Positions 9,586-18,066 of a DNA stretch of 35,097 bases are shown piece after piece. Position numbers and translations under genes: made by a program. Numbering within the stretch: position 1 is the stretch's first letter; each line of letters begins with the position of its first letter. Source of the stretch: an uncultured Verrucomicrobiales bacterium (GTDB lineage: Bacteria; Verrucomicrobiota; Verrucomicrobiia; Verrucomicrobiales; DEV007); NCBI GenBank assembly GCA_937922595.1, contig CALAIY010000008.1:1-35097 (forward strand), written 5' to 3'. The notes under the pieces are model-generated. The model did no database searches. It saw nothing but the letters and a program-made list of their open reading frames with translations, and was not told the DNA's origin.

Positions 9586-11100
9586 TTACCAGTCGGTTGG
9601 TCGGTAGTCTTTCAGAAATTTCCCCCAGACGTGGGTTCCTGAATTGGTGCCGGCGATGATGGGATCGACGATTCTTGCTGCTCCATCCACGATATCGAGC
9701 GGGGGGTGGAAGCGGTGCTCGGCGACCTTCTGCTCTGCGATGTGCACGGGATCTTCATCAGATACCCAGCCGGTATCTACGGCGTTCATGTGGATGCCAT
9801 CGGCGTGGTATTCGGTGGCGGAGGTGCGGGTCATCATATTGAGCGCGGCCTTGGCCATGTTGGTGTGGGGGTGGCGGGAGGTTTTGAATTTTCGGTAAAA
9901 TTGGCCTTCTACTGCCGAGACGTTTACGATGTGTTTTCCTTTTCCTGGGGTGCGCAGCATGAGGGGCTTGAGCCGGGCATTGATGACGAATGGGGCGACG
10001 GCGTTTACGAGCTGGGTCTCGAGAAGTTCTACGGAAGAGACTTCATCGAGCATGAGTCTCCATGAATTGCGCTCGCGTAGGTCTACTTGCTGGAGATCTT
10101 GGTCGAGCTGGCCTTCGGGAAACAGGTGAGGTCGTGCGAGCGCTTCTTCTGGGAGTAGGGCAGCCTGAGAAAGCTCGGCGGAATTTGTGAGCCCAGCGAT
10201 TCCTGCTTCGGGAAGGAGTGCGTAACCACGCAGGCCTTCGTAATCGCCGAGGAGTGATTGCGCTTTTTCTGGAAGGTCTGCGAGTGCGCCGGTCTCCTGA
10301 TCCATCATGTGATGGTAGAAATCGGGGGGGCGGCGGACGGTCTGGCAGGCGTTGCTGATGATGAAATCGAGTCGGTCGCGGGTGGAGATGACGTGCTGGC
10401 AAAATGCTTCGACGCTTGGTGTGTGGCGAAGGTCTAGGCCGAAGATTTCTAGGCGCTCGCCCCAGATATCGAAATCGGCTTCCTGGGAAAACCGCTTTGC
10501 GGCGTCTCGGGGAAACCGCGTGGTCATGATCAGGTGTGCTCCGGCGCGGAGGAGCTTGATTCCTGCTTGGTAGCCAATTTTCACTCTGCCGCCGGTGAGG
10601 AGGGCGACTTTTCCGGTGAGGTCGGCGGTTTCGCTGCGCTTGGCGAAATTGAACTCTGCGCATTTTGGACAGAGTTGATCGTAGAAATGGTGGATCTGTG
10701 AAAAGGGCTGCTTGCAGATGTAGCAGTGCTTGGGATCGATTACCTCGCGGAAATCTGGGGCGTCGATTTCGCTCTGAGAGAAGTTTTTTGGCGGGTAGAA
10801 ATTGGGCGTGGTGAAGATGGATTGTGCGCGAAGCTTCCGGATTCCGGTTTCTTCGAGTACCTTCTCGTCCTTGGCGATTCGCTCGGCTTTGCGCTCCCGG
10901 TCGCGAGCGCGCACGAGTTTTCTACGCTGCGCCGGGTCGGGATTGAAGACGGAGCCGGCTGCCTGGATCAAGCGGGTCTGCTCCTCTCGGGTGAGCGCGC
11001 TGAGGTGATTGCGGTCGTGCGCCGCGGCTTCCATCTTAGCGAGCACATCGAGCATCTCCTCGCGGGAGGGTGAGGCTGGATCAGGTGTGGTGCTTGACAT
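9586..11100 (-). CDS. Zinc-ribbon-containing short-chain dehydrogenase/reductase (SDR), atypical
   Basis: 504 residues. The N-terminal half is alpha-helical and charged (about 10-95), then a CxxC-x14-CxxC cluster (Cys126, 129, 144, 147) looks like a zinc ribbon. The Rossmann domain starts at 161 with LTGKVALLTGGRVKIG (nucleotide-binding TGGRxxIG), followed by LRxGAxLIMTTR, LDLRHTPSVEAF and ISNACQ (the NAG-like motif). An insertion of about 100 residues (260-355) follows. The NVSAVEG segment gives Ser395. At the usual YxxxK site the sequence is THx-like, with Thr413 and Lys417 in TNMAKAAL, so the catalytic Tyr is absent unless Tyr402 (YRKFK) takes its place. Dinucleotide binding is likely but the substrate is unknown. 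The start overlaps the end of the VF530 gene by 20 bases. Confidence 0.75.
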   Translation of the reverse strand: MSSTTPDPASPSREEMLDVLAKMEAAAHDRNHLSALTREEQTRLIQAAGSVFNPDPAQRRKLVRARDRERKAERIAKDEKVLEETGIRKLRAQSIFTTPNFYPPKNFSQSEIDAPDFREVIDPKHCYICKQPFSQIHHFYDQLCPKCAEFNFAKRSETADLTGKVALLTGGRVKIGYQAGIKLLRAGAHLIMTTRFPRDAAKRFSQEADFDIWGERLEIFGLDLRHTPSVEAFCQHVISTRDRLDFIISNACQTVRRPPDFYHHMMDQETGALADLPEKAQSLLGDYEGLRGYALLPEAGIAGLTNSAELSQAALLPEEALARPHLFPEGQLDQDLQQVDLRERNSWRLMLDEVSSVELLETQLVNAVAPFVINARLKPLMLRTPGKGKHIVNVSAVEGQFYRKFKTSRHPHTNMAKAALNMMTRTSATEYHADGIHMNAVDTGWVSDEDPVHIAEQKVAEHRFHPPLDIVDGAARIVDPIIAGTNSGTHVWGKFLKDYRPTDW

Positions 11101-11308
11101 AGAGAGCTTCCACTTTCGCGCGTGCCCAGGGAGTTTTCCTTAAAAACTTGAGGCTGGAGGAGATGCTTGGATTTTCCTCGAAGCAGCGCACGGGGACCCA
11201 GATGCTCATGAATTCCCAGCCCTGCTCGGCTACGAGTTTTTCGAGGATCATTTTTAATGTGATCCCGTGGAGCGGGTTGTTCTTGGCACCGGGGGCGTCT
11301 TCTTCCAT
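11081..11308 (-). CDS. VF530-family (DUF2132) small DNA-binding-like protein
   Basis: 75 residues. It carries the family signature in order: NPLHGITLKMILEKLV, GWEFMSIWVPVRCFEENP and SSLKFLRKTPWARAKVEALY. VF530 proteins are small helical proteins proposed to bind DNA; their biological role is not established. The gene overlaps the start of the SDR gene, indicating translational coupling. It is head-to-head with the RsmH-like gene with only 8 bases between the two ATGs, so its promoter must lie inside the rsmH-like coding region. Confidence 0.85.
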   Translation of the reverse strand: MEEDAPGAKNNPLHGITLKMILEKLVAEQGWEFMSIWVPVRCFEENPSISSSLKFLRKTPWARAKVEALYVKHHT

Positions 11309-11316
11309 CGTCGCCT

Positions 11317-12363
11317 ATGAACGACGTCCCCCACCAGCGCCGCAAACGCTATTCTGGTAAAAACCCCCGACGCTTTGAGGATAAGTATAAGGAACTCGAT
11401 CCCAATCTGGATCCCGCGACGGTGGCTAAAGTGATCGCCTCCGGCAAAACTCCTGCGGGGCAGCACCGCCCGATCCTCGTCGATGAGATCCTCGAGCGGC
11501 TTGCGCCTCAGCCGAGTGAACGCGGGGCAGACGTCACTTTCGGCTACGGTGGCCACAGCCAGGCGATCCTGGAAAAACTCGGGACGACTGGCCAACTCCT
11601 TGCCCTCGATTGCGATTCCCAACAGCTCCCGAAGACCGAAGCCCGCCTCCGCGCGCTCGGATACAACGAGGAACAACTCCTCGTCCGCCAGAGTAACTAC
11701 GCTGGGCTATCATCGGTACTAAAAAAAGTAGGTTGGGACGACGGCGTTGATTTCCTCCTCGCCGACCTCGGGCTTTCCTCGATGCAGATCGATAATCCCG
11801 CGCGGGGCTTCTCTTATAAGAACGACGGTCCGCTGGATATGCGGATGAACCCGGCGCGTGGAGTACCTGCGCGCGAGTGGCTTGAAAAGTGCAACGAGAA
11901 GAAGCTTGCCCGCTTCCTCGAAGATGGTGGCGATGAACTCCGCGCGGAAGAGATCGCCGCGGCGATCAAAACGGCCATAGATCACGGGCCGATTGCTACC
12001 ACCACCCGGCTTCGCAAAGTAATTGAAGGAGCACTGCCGAAGCGCGTGCGAGAAGAAGAGAGCGCGGGAACGGTGGCGAGAGTTTTCCAGGCTATTCGGA
12101 TCGCAGTAAATGAGGAATTCACTGCGCTCGATGCCTTCTTGGGGAAACTCCCCACCTGTCTTCGAAGCGGAGCGACGGTCGCAATCTTAAGTTTCCACTC
12201 CGGCGAAGATCGCCGGGTGAAGCGTCATTTCAAAGAAGGCTTCCACGCGGGAACCTATTCTGAAATCGCCCCCGAGATCATCCGCCCAAGCCCAAAAGAG
12301 ATTGGCGAAAATTCCCGTGCGGCTCCGGCAAAGATGCGCTGGGCGGTACGGGCGGATGGGTGA
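11317..12363 (+). CDS. rsmH: RsmH/MraW-family rRNA (cytosine-N4)-methyltransferase, N-terminally extended form
   Basis: 348 residues. SAM-binding and family motifs: VTFGYGGHSQAIL (73-85), LLALDCD, LADLGLSSMQIDNPARGFSY, DGPLDMRMNP, RVFQAIRIAVNEE and ILSFHSGEDRRVKRHF. RsmH methylates C1402 of 16S rRNA. This copy differs from the classical one. A basic extension of about 50 residues (RRKRYSGKNPRRFEDKYKEL) precedes the usual HRPILVDEIL start, and the C-terminal tail is shorter. It is not next to mraZ, ftsL or ftsI, where the housekeeping copy usually sits, so it may be a paralogue with a shifted target. The coding strand is mildly C-rich, unlike the G-rich plus-strand genes nearby. No Shine-Dalgarno is visible. 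Confidence 0.8.
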   Translation: MNDVPHQRRKRYSGKNPRRFEDKYKELDPNLDPATVAKVIASGKTPAGQHRPILVDEILERLAPQPSERGADVTFGYGGHSQAILEKLGTTGQLLALDCDSQQLPKTEARLRALGYNEEQLLVRQSNYAGLSSVLKKVGWDDGVDFLLADLGLSSMQIDNPARGFSYKNDGPLDMRMNPARGVPAREWLEKCNEKKLARFLEDGGDELRAEEIAAAIKTAIDHGPIATTTRLRKVIEGALPKRVREEESAGTVARVFQAIRIAVNEEFTALDAFLGKLPTCLRSGATVAILSFHSGEDRRVKRHFKEGFHAGTYSEIAPEIIRPSPKEIGENSRAAPAKMRWAVRADG

Positions 12364-12398
12364 GTAGAGCGGCTTGCATAACGACGTGAAAGGCAGGA

Positions 12399-13022
12399 AT
12401 GTTTCCCATGGCCGGGATCGCTCTAGACCACTCTCCAACTACCGAGGAAGAATACCTCGCCGCAGAGCGCGCCTCAGTGGATAAGCCTAAGTGCGAATTT
12501 GTTGAAGGTATCGTCTATGCGATGGCGGGGGCGAGTATCAATCACGTTCAGATCTCTTCGAACCTGACCAAGATTCTCGGAAACGCTTTTAACGGGCGGC
12601 CATGCAGGGCTTTTTCTGCCGATCTCAAAGTCCACCTCGAAGCTACTAGCTCATTTGTTTATCCTGATAACGTTGCCATTTGCGGTCCGATTGCGACATA
12701 CGATGCGCACGAGGATATCATCACGAACCCTTCGTTTATAGCTGAGGTTCTCTCCCCATCTACGGAAGCTTACGACCGCGGAAAGAAGTTCGATCATTAT
12801 CGGGGCATCGATACGCTCGAAGAATATTTCCTTGTCTCGCAAGACCGGAAGCATGTTGATCTCTACACCCGGCAATCGAAAAACGAATGGCTTCTCAGCA
12901 GCACTTCGGGAGATGGGAAAAGCATGGAACTCACCCGGTTGAAAGTGAGTATCTCTCTCGATGAACTCTACGAAAACGTGGAGTTTCCACCGCCCTCCGC
13001 TCCGGTGGTGGCTTCCCGCTAA
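12399..13022 (+). CDS. Uma2-family (DUF820) putative endonuclease
   Basis: 207 residues. PD-(D/E)xK-like layout: a helical start TTEEEYLAAERAS, CEFVEGIVYAMAGAS (conserved Glu), then FSADLKVHLE, YPDNVAICGP (metal-binding Asp region) and FIAEVLSPSTEAYDRGKKFDHYR (Glu, then the catalytic Lys region), then TLEEYFLVSQDRKHVDLYTR. Uma2 proteins occur in many copies in cyanobacteria, planctomycetes and Verrucomicrobiota, and their function is unsettled. An extra Asn lies in YPDNVA where the family usually has YPDV. Start is ATG 12399; a second ATG three codons in (12408) is equally plausible. It follows rsmH on the same strand after 35 bases. Confidence 0.8.
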   Translation: MFPMAGIALDHSPTTEEEYLAAERASVDKPKCEFVEGIVYAMAGASINHVQISSNLTKILGNAFNGRPCRAFSADLKVHLEATSSFVYPDNVAICGPIATYDAHEDIITNPSFIAEVLSPSTEAYDRGKKFDHYRGIDTLEEYFLVSQDRKHVDLYTRQSKNEWLLSSTSGDGKSMELTRLKVSISLDELYENVEFPPPSAPVVASR

Positions 13023-13076
13023 GCCTAGTTTAGCCAGGCGTTTTTGACGAATGGGGAGAGAGTGGTAGCGGGTAAC

Positions 13077-14675
13077 ATGGCGCACGATCAGACAGATTCG
13101 ACACAGCGGGGATTTCTTGGGTTTGTGGAGCGGACGGGGAACCGGTTGCCGGACCCTGTCTTTATCTTCGTCTATCTGATTGGGGGCTTGGTGGTGATCT
13201 CGCTGGTTTGTGCTTGGGCGGGAGTCTCGGCGGCACACCCGACGAAGTTGGCTGAAGGTGGTATAGGGCCGTTGATTTTGGAGGCGCAGAGCTTGCTTTC
13301 GGCGGCGAATATTCAAAGGATTTGGGTGGAGATGCCCAAGACGTTTGCGCATTTTCATCCGCTGGGATATGTGTTGGTGGTGATGATGGGGGCAGGGGTG
13401 GCGGAGCGATCGGGGTTGTTTGCGAGCGGGATCAAGCTGGCGATGCGCCGGGTTCCGAAGGGGATGCTCACTCCAGTGGTCGCGCTGGTGGCGATGCTTT
13501 CGAATCACGCGGCGGATGCGGGCTACGTGGTGATGATTCCCTTGGCGGCGATCGTATTCGCGGCAGCCGGGCGCCATCCTTTGGCGGGGATTGCGGCGGC
13601 TTTTGCGGGAGTTTCCGGTGGTTTTTCCGCTAACATTACTCCGGGGCAGCTCGATGCGCTGCTCTTCGGCCTCGCGGAGGCGGCTACGACGAGTGCGCAA
13701 CTCGATGGCGGATGGACGATGAACATTGCTGGGAATTGGTATTTCATCGCGGCGCTGCTTGCGGTTTATCTGCCGGTGATCTGGTTTGTCACGGATAGGA
13801 TTATCGAGCCGCGTCTAGGTAGGTGGGTGCCGGGCAAGGGGCAGGAAAATGCCTTAGGTGACGAAAGTAAACCGATAGCAGAGGGAGAGAAACGGGGGCT
13901 ACGGCATGCAGCGCTCGCGGTTCTAGGAATCTGTATCGCTTGGGCGGCGATGACTTTTGGGCCGGGCACTCCTTTGCTGAATGATGAGGCGGGAGTCGTA
14001 GATCAAGCGTGGTATGTGACGGCGACGCCGTTTTTTAAATCTCTGGTCGCGGCGTTTATGCTTCTCTTTCTTGCTGCAGGGTGGTTTTACGGAAGGGCTG
14101 CGGGGACGATCAAGTCGGGCGATGATCTCATTGCTATGATGACGGAGTCGATGAAGGACATGGCTTACTATCTTGTCCTCTCCTTCGTGGCGGCGCATTT
14201 TGTGGCGATGTTTAATTGGTCGAACCTCGGTTTGATTTCCGCGGTTCATGGAGCGGGTGCGATCGAGTCTAGCGGTTTGCCGCTGGCGATTGTTTTGGGA
14301 CTGATCGTGCTGTTCTCGGCGTTGCTGAATTTATTCGTAGGCTCGGCGAGCGCGAAGTGGGCGCTGCTTGCGCCGGTGCTTGTGCCGATGCTGATGCTCT
14401 TGGGGATTAGCCCGGAAGGGGCGACTGCGGCCTACCGGGTGGGTGATAGTGCGACGAATATCATTACGCCACTGATGGTTTATTTTCCGCTGATCTTGGT
14501 CTTTGCGCGGCGTTGGCAGCCGGATTTCGGGCTTGGCTCGCTCACGGCGACGATGATTCCGTATTCGGTGGCGATGTTAGTGAGCGGGGTGGCGTTGATT
14601 GTAGGCTGGATGGTATTGGGGATCGATCTGGGGCCTGGTTCGCCGATGGAGATGGAGCTTCCTAAGTTGCCCTAG
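13077..14675 (+). CDS. AbgT-family transporter (p-aminobenzoyl-glutamate type)
   Basis: 532 residues and about a dozen hydrophobic segments. Family signatures: RTGNRLPDPVFIFVYLIG near the start, FAHFHPLGYVLVVMMGAGVAERSGL, VVALVAMLSNHAADAGYVVMIPLAA, FAGVSGGFSANITPGQLDALL, and the late GSASAKWALLAPVLVPML and RVGDSATNIITPLMVYFPL. AbgT proteins import p-aminobenzoyl-glutamate, and some members export sulfonamides; the substrate here is not determined. An upstream TTG (13044) in frame would add 12 residues; I prefer ATG 13077 because homology begins right after it. The coding strand is G-rich, unlike the preceding rsmH and uma2 genes. It converges with the beta-helix gene with 6 bases between the stops. 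Confidence 0.88.
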   Translation: MAHDQTDSTQRGFLGFVERTGNRLPDPVFIFVYLIGGLVVISLVCAWAGVSAAHPTKLAEGGIGPLILEAQSLLSAANIQRIWVEMPKTFAHFHPLGYVLVVMMGAGVAERSGLFASGIKLAMRRVPKGMLTPVVALVAMLSNHAADAGYVVMIPLAAIVFAAAGRHPLAGIAAAFAGVSGGFSANITPGQLDALLFGLAEAATTSAQLDGGWTMNIAGNWYFIAALLAVYLPVIWFVTDRIIEPRLGRWVPGKGQENALGDESKPIAEGEKRGLRHAALAVLGICIAWAAMTFGPGTPLLNDEAGVVDQAWYVTATPFFKSLVAAFMLLFLAAGWFYGRAAGTIKSGDDLIAMMTESMKDMAYYLVLSFVAAHFVAMFNWSNLGLISAVHGAGAIESSGLPLAIVLGLIVLFSALLNLFVGSASAKWALLAPVLVPMLMLLGISPEGATAAYRVGDSATNIITPLMVYFPLILVFARRWQPDFGLGSLTATMIPYSVAMLVSGVALIVGWMVLGIDLGPGSPMEMELPKLP

Positions 14676-14681
14676 GATGTG

Positions 14682-16646
14682 CTAGGGAGTTGCTAGGCGC
14701 AGGAGTGCGGTGGGGGTGGTGGGCGAGACGGGAGTCGTGCTGCGGAGGGTGATGCTGGGGGGGCCTCCGTTGGAAAATGCACTAAAGATTTCGGATGGGA
14801 TCTCGGACCAGGTGTCTGCTACAGGATCGTATTGCTGGAGGATGATGGAGATGGCGATTTCAGTGAGGTCGATGTTTTCCCGATAGGTAATGGCGGGGTA
14901 GGTGGAGCCTTCGAATTCGACGAGGGAGACGGAGGTGAGGGAGCCTTCGCTGCGGTTGGGATTTCCGACGATGAGGAATTCGGTGAAATTGGTGATGCCG
15001 TCGCGGTCGGGGTCGGCGGAGAGTCCCCAGAGGGAATTCCTGAGGGTCTCGTCGGCGACGGCGACGGGGCCGAAGTTTTCGAGGCGCCAGAAGCGGAGGC
15101 GGTCCTTTTGGTATTCGATGGCTCCGATATCTCCGTTTATGCTGCTGGCGGTGGTGATGCGGGGGTAGCCGCGCTGGTCGGTGGGGAGTCCGAAGTCGGG
15201 GGTGGCTTTATCGATGACGTCGGTGGCGGTGGGTAGAATTTGGTGGGCGAAATTGGGTGGGGAGAAACGGGTTTCGCCGCCGGCGAGGGGGGCGAGAGGA
15301 TCGATGATGGGGAGGATGCCGGTGGCGGATGGGGCGCCATTGATGGTGGTGGTGCCGGAGACGACGAAAACGCTTGAGTTGTCTGGGGTGGCGAAACCAT
15401 CGATATTACCGATGGCGAGGTTTCGCCCGAAGAGGCAATTGCGCAGGGTGACGGTGGCAGAGGCGGTGTTTTTGGAGTTTCCTGCGGCTCCCCCGCGGGC
15501 ATTGCCACAGGTGTTGTCGAGGATCGAGCAGTGGGTGAGGGACAAGGTGGAGGTGTCGTCCAGCTGGAGGCCGCCGCCGGTGAAGGTGGCGGTATTGTGG
15601 GAGAGGGTGGAATTGGTGGCGGAGATTGCGGAGCCGACGGCGGCGATGCCTCCGCCGTTTCCTCCGGTGTTGTAGATGACTGAGGTGCGATCAAGGATGA
15701 TGGCGTTGTTGAATGCGTAGATGGCGCCGCCGGTGCCGGTGGCGCGGTTGTTGTGGAGGAGGCAAGATTGCAGGGTGATCGAAGTGTTTCCCCCGGAGGT
15801 GGAGATGGCTCCTCCGGCTCCTCCAGCTCCTCCGGTGAGGGTGAGGTGGCGGAAGTCGGTGCCGCCGATGGTGGAGATGAGGCCGAATTGCGGGGCGTCT
15901 GAGGGGCGGCGGATGGTGGTGTTTTGCGCATAGGCGCTGCCATCGATGGTGAGGGGTTTATCTACGTGGAGGGGGGAGGCGAGGATGACTTCGGGGACGG
16001 CGAAAGTGATGGTATCGCCTTCGCTGGCATCGGCGATGGTCTGGCGGAGGGAGCCGGGGCCGGAATCGGCAGAGCTGGTGACGAGGCCAGGGACGACTAG
16101 TGGCGCTCGGGTGAAGCCGGTGGAGGTGGTGGTGCCGAAGAGGGTAGGGCTGGTGGCGGGGATTTCGGAGATGATGGCTTCGCTGTCCCAGAGGAGGCGG
16201 GTAAGGGTGATGCGGCGGACGCTATCGCCTCCGGTGGTAACTTCGAGGAGCCCGCTTACGGGAGCGTTGTTTCCAGGGGGAGTGAAACTAGCAGTGAGGA
16301 TGGCGGTGGTGACGTCGTCGCTTTCGCTTTCGAATCCGCTATTGAAGATGACTCCCATATCGAAGGAGGAGTTGAGCTCGGTGCTATTGATGGTGATTTC
16401 GACGAGGCTGAAGGCTCCATCGTTCTGGAAGGTGGCGGGGGAGAGGGTGAGATCGGAGACCCCATCTCCGGTAAGATCGGAGAACCAGGGGTTTCCCTCT
16501 TCGGGGGCGAGTAGTTTCGATCCATCAATGGTGCCGCCCACGATGGCATCGGCGAGGTCGATGCTATTTCCTTCGAGGCGTATTTCGAAAAGCTCGGCTT
16601 GGGCAATTGTGGTGGACAGTGCGAGTGCGGTGAGGAGAGTTTTCAT
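14682..16646 (-). CDS. Secreted right-handed beta-helix protein with choice-of-anchor-Q-like and Ca-binding-like C-terminus
   Basis: 654 residues. Signal peptide 1-17. Residues 18-185 are a beta-rich domain containing DLTGDGVSDLT, a Ca-loop-like motif. From 187, VTSSADSGPGSLRQTIADAS starts a beta-helix of the kind found in polymorphic outer-membrane proteins, with GGAI/GGGI rungs at about 278, 307, 331 and 357. It closes with DQRGYPR and GDIGAIEY, the choice-of-anchor-Q pattern. DPDRDGITNFTEF follows, an EF-hand-like or type-3-repeat motif seen in the C-terminal regions of secreted Verrucomicrobiota proteins, including the two LTD-CotH proteins here. A role in adhesion or polysaccharide contact is possible but cannot be read from sequence. 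Codons are Ser/Thr/Pro-rich and the coding strand is strongly C-rich. Confidence 0.75.
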   Translation of the reverse strand: MKTLLTALALSTTIAQAELFEIRLEGNSIDLADAIVGGTIDGSKLLAPEEGNPWFSDLTGDGVSDLTLSPATFQNDGAFSLVEITINSTELNSSFDMGVIFNSGFESESDDVTTAILTASFTPPGNNAPVSGLLEVTTGGDSVRRITLTRLLWDSEAIISEIPATSPTLFGTTTSTGFTRAPLVVPGLVTSSADSGPGSLRQTIADASEGDTITFAVPEVILASPLHVDKPLTIDGSAYAQNTTIRRPSDAPQFGLISTIGGTDFRHLTLTGGAGGAGGAISTSGGNTSITLQSCLLHNNRATGTGGAIYAFNNAIILDRTSVIYNTGGNGGGIAAVGSAISATNSTLSHNTATFTGGGLQLDDTSTLSLTHCSILDNTCGNARGGAAGNSKNTASATVTLRNCLFGRNLAIGNIDGFATPDNSSVFVVSGTTTINGAPSATGILPIIDPLAPLAGGETRFSPPNFAHQILPTATDVIDKATPDFGLPTDQRGYPRITTASSINGDIGAIEYQKDRLRFWRLENFGPVAVADETLRNSLWGLSADPDRDGITNFTEFLIVGNPNRSEGSLTSVSLVEFEGSTYPAITYRENIDLTEIAISIILQQYDPVADTWSEIPSEIFSAFSNGGPPSITLRSTTPVSPTTPTALLRLATP

Positions 16647-16776
16647 GAGCGGATCGAGTATGTGAAGTTATTGGACGCTGATGCGGAGTTAGCGGGTGGG
16701 GAATTGGCTGCTTACTCTTAGGCGGGAGGTGCCGAATATAGCTGTAAATAGACTAGGATCTACCGCTTCGAAAGAC

Positions 16777-16806
16777 TCCCATGTGATGGGATCCGGGGAG
16801 GATCCC
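16777..16806. promoter_or_regulatory. Two overlapping inverted repeats upstream of the beta-helix gene
   Basis: TCCCAT (16777-16782) pairs with ATGGGA (16786-16791), while GGGATCC (16788-16794) pairs with GGATCCC (16800-16806). The middle arm is shared, so the two hairpins exclude each other. The site lies about 130 bases before the ATG at 16646. The rest of the 270-base gap 16647-16916 holds only the tal terminator. It could be a compound operator or a leader switch; no known riboswitch was recognised. Confidence 0.35.
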
Positions 16807-16860
16807 CCTCAGCGGTCAGGCGAACAAGTGAATCACGTTGCGAAACGCGAATTGAGCCAT

Positions 16861-16894
16861 AAAAAAAGGGCTACCGGATCACCGGTAGCCCTTT
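16861..16894 (-). terminator. Rho-independent terminator of the transaldolase gene
   Basis: A perfect 13-bp stem: AAAGGGCTACCGG (16865-16877), loop ATCA, CCGGTAGCCCTTT (16882-16894). Read on the minus strand it follows the tal stop codon by 22 bases and ends in an uninterrupted U run (A tract 16861-16867 on plus). Confidence 0.92.
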
Positions 16895-16916
16895 GCGGAA
16901 TTTTTTGGGGTGGCTC

Positions 16917-17873
16917 TTAGAGCATGCCTTTGATGAGGTCTTCGAGCTTTACGATGTCGATGCCGAATTTGCGGATGCCTTCGGCGGTCTTTTCGGTGGC
17001 CATGGCGTCTTCGTTCATGAGCCAGCGGAAGGATTTTTCGTCGGTGGGGACGCGCTGGATATCGAGGTCTTTCGCTGCGGCGGCATCGAGTTTCAGCGTG
17101 AGCGGATCGGTGCAGTCTTGAAGCTCTTGGAGGAGGCCGGGGCTGATGGTGAGGAGATCGCAGCCAGCAAGCTCGGTGATTTGGCCCTTATTACGGAATG
17201 ATGCGCCCATGACTTCGGTGTCGTGGCCGAATTTTTTGTAGTAATTGAAGACGGTGGTGACGGACTGGACGCCTGGATCATCGGAGCCGGTGTAATCGGT
17301 GCCGGTGTCTGCCTTGTACCAATCGTAGATACGACCGACGAAGGGGGAGATGAGCTTCACGCCGGACTCGGCGCAGGCGACGGCTTGGACGAGGGAGAAG
17401 AGGAGGGTGAGGTTGCAGTTGATGCCTTCTTTCTGGAGGATTTCTGCTGCGCGAATGCCTTCCCATGTGGAGGCGATCTTGATGAGAATGCGGTCGCGGT
17501 TGATGCCGTCTTTCTCGTAGAGCTCGATGAGCTGGCGGCCTTTGGCGACGGTGGCTTCGGTGTCGAAGGAGAGGCGGGCGTCGGTCTCGGTGGAGACGCG
17601 GCCGGGGACGATTTCGAGGATGGCCTTGCCGAAGAGGATGAGGACGCGGTCGATGATGCTTTCGACGAGGGCATCGCCGGAGAGGCTTGAGCCCTTGTGT
17701 TCATCGATGGCTTGCTGGACGAGGTGCTTGTATTCGGCTTTCTGTGAGGCCTGAAGGATGAGCGATGGGTTGGTCGTTGCGTCCTGGGGCTGATAAGCCT
17801 GCATGGCTTCGAAGTCTCCGGTATCGGCGACGACGGTGGTGTGTTTTTTGAGTTCTTCGAGCTGATTGGCCAT
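16917..17873 (-). CDS. tal: Transaldolase (class I, TalB type)
   Basis: 318 residues, matching the usual TalB length. It moves a dihydroxyacetone unit from sedoheptulose-7-phosphate to glyceraldehyde-3-phosphate in the non-oxidative pentose phosphate pathway, in the cytoplasm. The Schiff-base lysine is Lys132 in [11 protein letters not shown], the same number as in E. coli. [10 protein letters not shown] (31-40) and the phosphate-binding SFRNKGQI segment are present. Start ATG 17873 (MANQLEELK) is chosen; an in-frame GTG-type extension to 17960 is not homologous. The gene is single, divergent from nuoB, and ends at a strong terminator. The upstream leader has no Shine-Dalgarno. Confidence 0.95.
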   Translation of the reverse strand: MANQLEELKKHTTVVADTGDFEAMQAYQPQDATTNPSLILQASQKAEYKHLVQQAIDEHKGSSLSGDALVESIIDRVLILFGKAILEIVPGRVSTETDARLSFDTEATVAKGRQLIELYEKDGINRDRILIKIASTWEGIRAAEILQKEGINCNLTLLFSLVQAVACAESGVKLISPFVGRIYDWYKADTGTDYTGSDDPGVQSVTTVFNYYKKFGHDTEVMGASFRNKGQITELAGCDLLTISPGLLQELQDCTDPLTLKLDAAAAKDLDIQRVPTDEKSFRWLMNEDAMATEKTAEGIRKFGIDIVKLEDLIKGML

Positions 17874-18000
17874 GGTGTGGTGTGTTTTTGTGTTTTTAAA
17901 AAAGGGGATTCCGGCCTCTTCCGGGGGGCGTAGCTTGCCACCCGATGGTGCTACCCGCAAGAGCGGCGGTCAGGCTGCTGGGTGAGGCGGGTCTAGGTTC

Positions 18001-18018
18001 TTGTGAAAAAATTCACAA
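18001..18018. promoter_or_regulatory. CRP/FNR-family operator-like palindrome between tal and nuoB
   Basis: TTGTGA (18001-18006) and TCACAA (18013-18018) are perfect inverted arms around six bases. The inner TGTGA-N6-TCACA is the full CRP consensus. It lies about 50 bases before the nuoB ATG and about 130 before tal, so it could act on either. No cognate regulator is in the window. Confidence 0.55.
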
Positions 18019-18066
18019 ACTCCGGTTGCGGCACGACTTCCCTGCCACGTAAATCCCCATAGCACC

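Noticed and set aside
13044-13076. TTG start for the AbgT transporter
   Set aside because: Adds 12 residues outside the family alignment; ATG 13077 is the better start.
12651-13700. Minus-strand open frame of 349 codons across uma2 and abgT
   Set aside because: Arg/His-rich, overlaps two recognisable plus-strand genes, no family motif.
15560-15850. GGT/GCC-rich repeats in the beta-helix gene as a possible CRISPR or satellite
   Set aside because: The periodicity follows beta-helix rungs (GGAI motifs) in the coding frame; no constant repeat or spacer structure.
17874-17960. Longer start for transaldolase
   Set aside because: Would add 29 non-homologous residues; TalB alignment, including Lys132 numbering, fits ATG 17873.
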